DNA of 24,672 nt from positions 1 to 24,672 of the IMG/VR virus record IMGVR_UViG_3300005584_000037. One strand, 5' to 3'. This document shows, in pieces, positions 20,839 through 24,672 of this stretch. The notes under the pieces were generated by a model. It made no database searches, was not told the DNA's origin, and worked only from the letters and a program-made list of their open reading frames with translations. The DNA comes from a virus. Position 1 is the first letter of the stretch, and each line of letters starts with the position of its first letter. Position numbers and translations under genes: made by a program.

Positions 20839-21299
20839 TTATAGCTCCACCACAGCAGACATTGCTGACCACCAACGCCACTCAATTTAGGCTCAAAGCC
20901 ACCCATTTTTATAACTCTAATAATGTCGGGGTTAGAAACCTCAAATCGCAAAGACTTAAAGTTTCCAACTTTCATTGCTTGGCAAAACTGTTTGATGCTA
21001 TCAACCAATTCTTTTGGTTTGTCAGCAGTTTCCATAATTACGTCAGCGCCACCTTGCCCATCGTTGTGGATGATGAACAAAGAGTTATTTGCTCTAATGA
21101 CTCTGACCTTTGGGTTTATCCGAACAGTCTCAGACAGCACCGCCTCAAACCTTGCAGGGTCTATCTGACCACCAGCGCTCTTAGTTAGTATGTCTAGGGT
21201 AGACATTTTTGGAGAATCGCCGCGCTCCTTCTTGACTTGGCTCATCACCTCAGAATCCGAAAAACCTGAATTTTTTTGGGGCGGGGGAAGTGTATTCAT
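20760..21299 (-). CDS. Phage protein with possible acyltransferase-like C-terminal fold
   Basis: A 179-residue protein starting at ATG 21299; TTG 21305 overlapping the previous stop is the alternative. After a disordered proline/serine N-terminus the core has KVRVIRANNSLFIIHNDGQG, VDSIKQFCQAMKVGNFKSLR and NPDIIRVIKMGGFEPK. The N-x-x-I-I-R-V-I-x-x-x-G-F pattern recalls the C-terminal part of GNAT folds, but the acetyl-CoA loop is not evident. The last 26 residues overlap the next gene by 79 bases and look non-conserved, as if the original stop had been lost. Confidence 0.65.
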   Translation of the reverse strand: MNTLPPPQKNSGFSDSEVMSQVKKERGDSPKMSTLDILTKSAGGQIDPARFEAVLSETVRINPKVRVIRANNSLFIIHNDGQGGADVIMETADKPKELVDSIKQFCQAMKVGNFKSLRFEVSNPDIIRVIKMGGFEPKLSGVGGQQCLLWWSYKCQITLQAEQPLFKKPSLLQTIRLTR

Positions 21300-21301
21300 G
21301 G

Positions 21302-21646
21302 TCAAGAACTTAGGTTGAGGGACGCAGCAATTTGTTGATGAATGTACAAATGACTAGCCAGCCAATCATAGAAATCTGACTCATTATTGAAGTCAACATC
21401 TAACATATTAAATGGATTATTGAGTTCTAAGAGGCTAGAAAAGGCTTGATGTTCCACCTGATGAGCGAGTAACCAGTCATCTAAATTAGAGATTTCAGCG
21501 TCAATTAAAGGGAAAATTGGCACAGTTATGCCACCATCCATGAATGTTTCTTGGAATAACTTGTGTTGTAAGCCGTTTTCAAACAAAAACTCTTTCAAAG
21601 ACTCATCGTTGCCGTACTCCACTACTGACAAAGTATCAAAGTTCAT
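21302..21646 (-). CDS. Acidic helical phage protein
   Basis: A 114-residue acidic protein. Repeated helix-H-x-x-x-H pattern: LDDWLLAHQVEHQAFSSLL and FYDWLASHLYIHQQIAASL, each W-L-x-x-H-x-x-x-H, with VDFNNESDF between. This duplicated motif is seen in small proteins of phage structural operons. The ATG overlaps the previous stop (ATGA). Function unknown; the histidine pairs could bind metal. Confidence 0.68.
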   Translation of the reverse strand: MNFDTLSVVEYGNDESLKEFLFENGLQHKLFQETFMDGGITVPIFPLIDAEISNLDDWLLAHQVEHQAFSSLLELNNPFNMLDVDFNNESDFYDWLASHLYIHQQIAASLNLSS

Positions 21647-21876
21647 TTGTCAGCCTTTCCATCAAGGCGGTCGAAGATGCGCTCTAACACGTTATCAATC
21701 TTGTCTAAGCGTGAGTTAATGTCTTGCTTGGTTGCATAGTTCTTAGCCAAGTCAACCTCAATAGATTGCAGACCATTCTTGAGACTCTTAACAGAATCCC
21801 ATATCTCACGACACCACCATCCAATTGCACAAAGGATTGCACCGCCAACAAGATTGAATATGTCTTGGAATTGCAT
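21643..21876 (-). CDS. Small membrane protein with coiled coil
   Basis: Seventy-seven residues from ATG 21876, one base after the preceding stop. An N-terminal membrane helix (IFNLVGGAILCAIGWWCREI) is followed by a coiled coil of VKSLKNGLQSIEVDLAKNYA and IDNVLERIFDRLDGK. This N-in helix plus coiled coil is common in phages; some members sit beside lysis genes, others with tail genes as here. A longer frame from 21915 is rejected because it runs into the previous gene without a ribosome-binding site. Confidence 0.7.
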   Translation of the reverse strand: MQFQDIFNLVGGAILCAIGWWCREIWDSVKSLKNGLQSIEVDLAKNYATKQDINSRLDKIDNVLERIFDRLDGKADK

Positions 21877-21877
21877 C

Positions 21878-22513
21878 TTATGAGGCGTAGTAAGGAACTT
21901 TGACAACAGTAGCATTAGCTAACTGAATCTGAATGTATCCAGCAGGGACAAGAGGCAAACTAGCTGTTGCGAATGTTGCACTTGCTGCGGTTGTATTTGT
22001 CACCGTCACATTAGCCACTACGTTGCCACCCGTGATAGCTACAGCATTAGCGTTCTGAATAGCCATCGTGCCAAGCCCTGACACCGCAGAGTTAGCAATA
22101 GCAATCGCTACGTTAACAGCGTTAGTGACTTGACCTTGAGCGTTGATGGTTACCTGAGAAACAGTATTAGCAGAACCATAGGTTGCAGCAGTAACAGCCG
22201 TGTTAGCAAGAGCAATTGTTCCGCTAGAAGTAATCGTGCCACCAGACAATCCTGTGCCAGCCGTGATGCTTGTAATTGTTCCTTGTGGAATAGCTACATT
22301 GCTTGCAGAAGTTGCCTGACCTTGGGCGTTAAGAACAATAGAGGCAGCGTTTGTGCTACCACCGTATGTACCAGCAACAACAGTAGTATTGGCAAGCGAG
22401 ATATTGCCTGTAGAAGTAATAGGACCACCAGTAAGCCCAGTACCCGTGCCTACGCTCGTTACTGTGCCGTTACTCCCACTACTACCGCCAAGTGTTGCTA
22501 CTGTCTTTAACAT
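21878..22513 (-). CDS. Tail-fibre-like repeat protein
   Basis: A 211-residue protein with two tandem units of about 62 residues: residues 16-77 (GTVTSVGTGTGLTGG, then STGNISLANT, LNAQGQATSASNV) and 78-139 (GTITSITAGTGLSGG, then SSGTIALANT, INAQGQVTNAVNV). G-T-V-T-S-V-x-T-G-x-G-L-x-G-G-x-I-T-x-x-G is the repeat of many phage tail-fibre and baseplate adhesins, folding as trimeric beta structure. The Ser/Thr/Asn/Ala-rich composition agrees. It ends VVKVPYYAS. Confidence 0.72.
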   Translation of the reverse strand: MLKTVATLGGSSGSNGTVTSVGTGTGLTGGPITSTGNISLANTTVVAGTYGGSTNAASIVLNAQGQATSASNVAIPQGTITSITAGTGLSGGTITSSGTIALANTAVTAATYGSANTVSQVTINAQGQVTNAVNVAIAIANSAVSGLGTMAIQNANAVAITGGNVVANVTVTNTTAASATFATASLPLVPAGYIQIQLANATVVKVPYYAS

Positions 22514-22515
22514 GA

Positions 22516-22845
22516 TTACATCCCATCTCCGGGCGTGATATAGATAGTGGCGTTGCCACTAGCCGTAATGCCCGTAAAATAAGCGTTTGGCACAAAGGTA
22601 AGAATCTCATCTGTTCCAGCTAGTAGCGGGAAAGATGGTCCTGAAGTCGAGACAACCGCACAGTTGTTAGCAGCGTCACTTGCGCTTGTGCCGTAACCAA
22701 GGAATACAACAACAGAGCCAGAGTTGATAATGCGGTATTGGTTGCCACCAAGCGTAGTAGATACGCATTGCACAGCAGTAGGAGCTGCCGTATTAGCGAG
22801 AAACGCTACGGTGTTACCTAGTTTGGTAAATGCGTTGGTACTCAT
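22516..22845 (-). CDS. Small beta-rich virion protein, paralogue of the 13.8-kb gene
   Basis: The ATG at 22845 forms an ATGA overlap with the upstream stop, giving 109 residues (MSTNAFTKLGNTVAF). It ends ATIYITPGDGM, and its layout (Q-Y-R-I-I-N-S-G, V-V-V-F-L-G-Y-G-T, terminal T-P-G-D-G-M) parallels the protein at 13821-14165. Two diverged copies in one genome suggest duplication of a decoration-type protein, one now placed among tail genes. Confidence 0.7.
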   Translation of the reverse strand: MSTNAFTKLGNTVAFLANTAAPTAVQCVSTTLGGNQYRIINSGSVVVFLGYGTSASDAANNCAVVSTSGPSFPLLAGTDEILTFVPNAYFTGITASGNATIYITPGDGM

Positions 22846-23381
22846 GCTTGACCCCAGTTCTGAGCAGTCACCACAGCAATCAGGGCTGGCACATCTGCAC
22901 AAGCCTCAATAGCAGTAACCAAGCGAGTACATTCTGTAATTACAGACGCTCTGTATGTTGCAGTAGCTTCAGGAATATCTACGCTACGCTCTACCTTGCG
23001 AATGACCATCCAATCGGTCTGAGCCAGTAACTTGTTTGCCGTGTCCTTGACTTGTGCAGTCCAGTTTGACTTTAAGCCCTTAGTGACCAAGCGTTCTGTA
23101 GAGTCAACCATTGCTGGCTTGCCATCCACTACGCCTAGCACCTTGACATACATAGGGTTGCCGTCCTCGTCTGACTCTTCCCTATCGTTCAAGAGTTTAG
23201 GGTTGTCTACGCCCCAATAGAAGCGGTCATCATAGGTTGTGGTTACATCTGCAACTTCCTCGATACCGACTGCTTGCTTCTCAGCAAGGCTTGTCAGGCG
23301 TAGCCAGTTGGCAGGATATGAAGTTCCATCAATGGTGAATGGAGTATCAAGTGGGATTGTTTGGTTGTTGTGTTTAAACAT
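22842..23381 (-). CDS. Tail-fibre assembly/chaperone-like protein
   Basis: A 179-residue protein starting MFKHNNQTIPLDTPFTIDGT, then SYPANWLRLTSLAEKQAVGI and DDRFYWGVD. The later half is helical with LLAQTDWMVIRKVERSVDIP and an Ala-rich end. A YPxNWL start, an FYWG motif and an LAxTDW-x-x-x-R block are typical of proteins encoded beside phage tail fibres, related to assembly chaperones. AGGA precedes the ATG. Position between fibre-type genes agrees. Confidence 0.65.
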   Translation of the reverse strand: MFKHNNQTIPLDTPFTIDGTSYPANWLRLTSLAEKQAVGIEEVADVTTTYDDRFYWGVDNPKLLNDREESDEDGNPMYVKVLGVVDGKPAMVDSTERLVTKGLKSNWTAQVKDTANKLLAQTDWMVIRKVERSVDIPEATATYRASVITECTRLVTAIEACADVPALIAVVTAQNWGQA

Positions 23382-23390
23382 GATTGTTTC

Positions 23391-24672
23391 CTATCGTGCG
23401 AGAGCGTATTTAAAAGGGTTTTCGGCAAATGCGGCATAGATATATGTTTGTGATGCGTTTACAAAACCTGTGTTATTTCGCAATTTAAAACCATTGCTTA
23501 AAATATCTACATCATTAACAGTTCCTATTGTTGACTCTGTATAATCCCTGTTTGCATACAATGCTGTTTCTGATAAGTTATAAGAACTTCTTGCTGTGTC
23601 TATCATTACCCATTCTGTGCTTGCAGAAGTTGATTTAATCATAATGAATCTTGGTCTAAATCCAAGGTAAACAAAACTTCCACTAGCCACATTGTTGCCA
23701 TCATAAGAACCAAAGGCTGAATACCCTGCTACTGCGGAAAAGCAGTAGGCTACTATAGTATCGCTTGCCGCACATGAAGCGTTAACACCCATACCAATAA
23801 CGCTTGGTGTAACTCCTGTTGAACCCCATACACTCGCAAAAGTAGATTGACCGCCTGTTGTATTAAGTTCAACATAATATGTAGTTCCTGGCGAACCGCT
23901 ATTAAGTCGATTGTGCCAAGTAATCCAACTTGTAGTCCTGCCACGCACTTTCGTAATAACCATACCTGGAGTTACACCTAACCCGTGACCCGCAGAAAAA
24001 TTTCCTGATGATGGCGCAGTAAATGTCACCACGCTAAAGCCTTGCGTAGCACCCACACTTACCTGTGATGCGACAGAGCCATCATTATTGGTTACGGCTG
24101 TACCACCTGCTTTCCATACCCAATCAACATAAGTTCTACCGCTACCATTTATGCCGTTAGTGCCATTAAATCCATAACCAGTTGATGATGTTGTAATAGC
24201 ATAAGAATTAGTAGTATCTTCAGCCAATGATAAATTTGAAAATAAAGTATTGGCATATCCACGATTACTATCTTGCAATAAATTGTCTACCGCATTGGTG
24301 CGACATTTACTCCATATCCAATCTGGTTGAAATGCTATTGCTACTGTGGCGGTTGCACCCGTACCAGAACGAGCAACAGCGTTCATATAAGCCGCACCAT
24401 TAGTGATGGTTGATGCGGATAGGTTATATGTGTTTAGAGCAACATAGCCAGTTGGGGGTGTGTAGGAGAATGGGCGTTGACCAGCGTTAAAGTATGCAGA
24501 TGGCGTACCAGCCGCACCACCACCATTCCCAATATAAGGGAAAATTTCACTGGACAAACTACTTGCAACCGAGCCTGTTTGTGCAACTGGGTCACCTGAA
24601 TTTAGCCATGTATTGTTTTTAGCAATGTATAACTTGTTTCCTTTAACAGCAAAACCAATAACATCGTTAGTC
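23391..24672 (-). CDS. Tail-tip/receptor-binding protein, truncated at the window edge
   Basis: The frame is open to the right edge; a TTG at 24557 is not the true start because the upstream sequence continues the domain (TNDVIGFAVKGNKLYIAKNN, then TWLNSGDPVAQTGSV). That block followed by FNAGQRPFSYTPPTGYVALN is typical of SPRY-like domains in phage tail proteins. After it come WVWKAGGTAVTNNDGSVAS, HGLGVTPGMVITKVR and FRPRFIMIKSTSASTEWVMI, the DUF7483-like repeat found in tail proteins. At least 427 residues are visible. It probably forms the host-contacting tip. Its DNA contains both CCWGG sites of the window and appears AT-richer than its neighbours, consistent with exchange of receptor-binding genes. 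Confidence 0.78.
   Translation of the reverse strand, partial: TNDVIGFAVKGNKLYIAKNNTWLNSGDPVAQTGSVASSLSSEIFPYIGNGGGAAGTPSAYFNAGQRPFSYTPPTGYVALNTYNLSASTITNGAAYMNAVARSGTGATATVAIAFQPDWIWSKCRTNAVDNLLQDSNRGYANTLFSNLSLAEDTTNSYAITTSSTGYGFNGTNGINGSGRTYVDWVWKAGGTAVTNNDGSVASQVSVGATQGFSVVTFTAPSSGNFSAGHGLGVTPGMVITKVRGRTTSWITWHNRLNSGSPGTTYYVELNTTGGQSTFASVWGSTGVTPSVIGMGVNASCAASDTIVAYCFSAVAGYSAFGSYDGNNVASGSFVYLGFRPRFIMIKSTSASTEWVMIDTARSSYNLSETALYANRDYTESTIGTVNDVDILSNGFKLRNNTGFVNASQTYIYAAFAENPFKYALAR

Noticed and set aside
1-24672. CRISPR array or tRNA genes
   Set aside because: No regularly spaced repeat of CRISPR length and no cloverleaf with CCA-side acceptor and T-arm was seen by eye; the only tandem repeats are the 16-bp iterons.
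23391-24672. Diversity-generating retroelement target in the tail-tip gene
   Set aside because: No reverse transcriptase or template repeat is visible in the window; variability is only a guess from gene type.
1-24672. General avoidance of all four-base palindromes
   Set aside because: GCGC, CGCG, AGCT, CATG, CTAG, TGCA and CCGG are all present, several often. TCGA looked somewhat rare but occurs about twenty times, so only GATC, GGCC and CCWGG are reported.

Overview
The window looks like part of a tailed dsDNA bacteriophage genome (Caudoviricetes), most likely from an aquatic Gram-negative host. Base composition is moderate (roughly mid-40s % GC by eye), genes are tightly packed with ATGA, TAATG and TTGA overlaps, and Shine-Dalgarno sites are of the AAGG(A/G)G type. 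Many of the small proteins resemble ones I associate with phages of Burkholderiales. That host guess is inference. No integrase, CI-like repressor, tRNA or CRISPR was seen. No DNA polymerase, helicase or primase is present, so replication either uses host proteins or is encoded outside the window.

Layout. (1) Positions 1-2653, minus strand: large terminase subunit, three small genes ahead of it, and a truncated glycosyltransferase-like gene running off the left edge. (2) Positions 2654-3410: a divergent, gene-poor, very AT-rich region with tandem 16-bp iterons, two DnaA-type boxes and a rightward promoter, read here as a replication origin and control region. (3) Positions 3411-6452, plus strand: an early or accessory block of tiny genes around an ArdC-like antirestriction protein. 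Several genes are preceded by a repeated leader made of two hairpins and a TTCCTAA motif just before the ribosome-binding site. (4) Positions 6442-6927: a sigma70-type promoter, a strong terminator-like RNA of about 98 nt, and roughly 350 bases I cannot assign. (5) Positions 6928-11269, plus strand: a recombination module (YqaJ-type exonuclease, RecT-like annealing protein, protein with an SSB-like tail, RusA resolvase) followed by a glycosyltransferase. (6) Positions 11248-24672, minus strand, read leftward: tail-fibre-type genes at the right edge, several large Ala/Gly-rich or coiled-coil virion proteins (probable internal or ejection proteins), small membrane proteins, a lysis cassette (spanin-like, holin, M15 peptidase), then small basic proteins and a methyltransferase. 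Portal and capsid genes are not in the window and probably lie beyond its edges.

The strongest unannotated signal is compositional. Reading the whole window I found no GATC and no GGCC, and only two CCWGG sites, both within one 83-bp stretch of the tail-tip gene. This is the signature expected of a phage that escapes restriction by losing palindromic sites, and it fits the presence of an ArdC homologue. The second candidate novelty is the repeated, compensating double-hairpin leader in front of early genes; the third is the independently promoted structured RNA near 6.5 kb.
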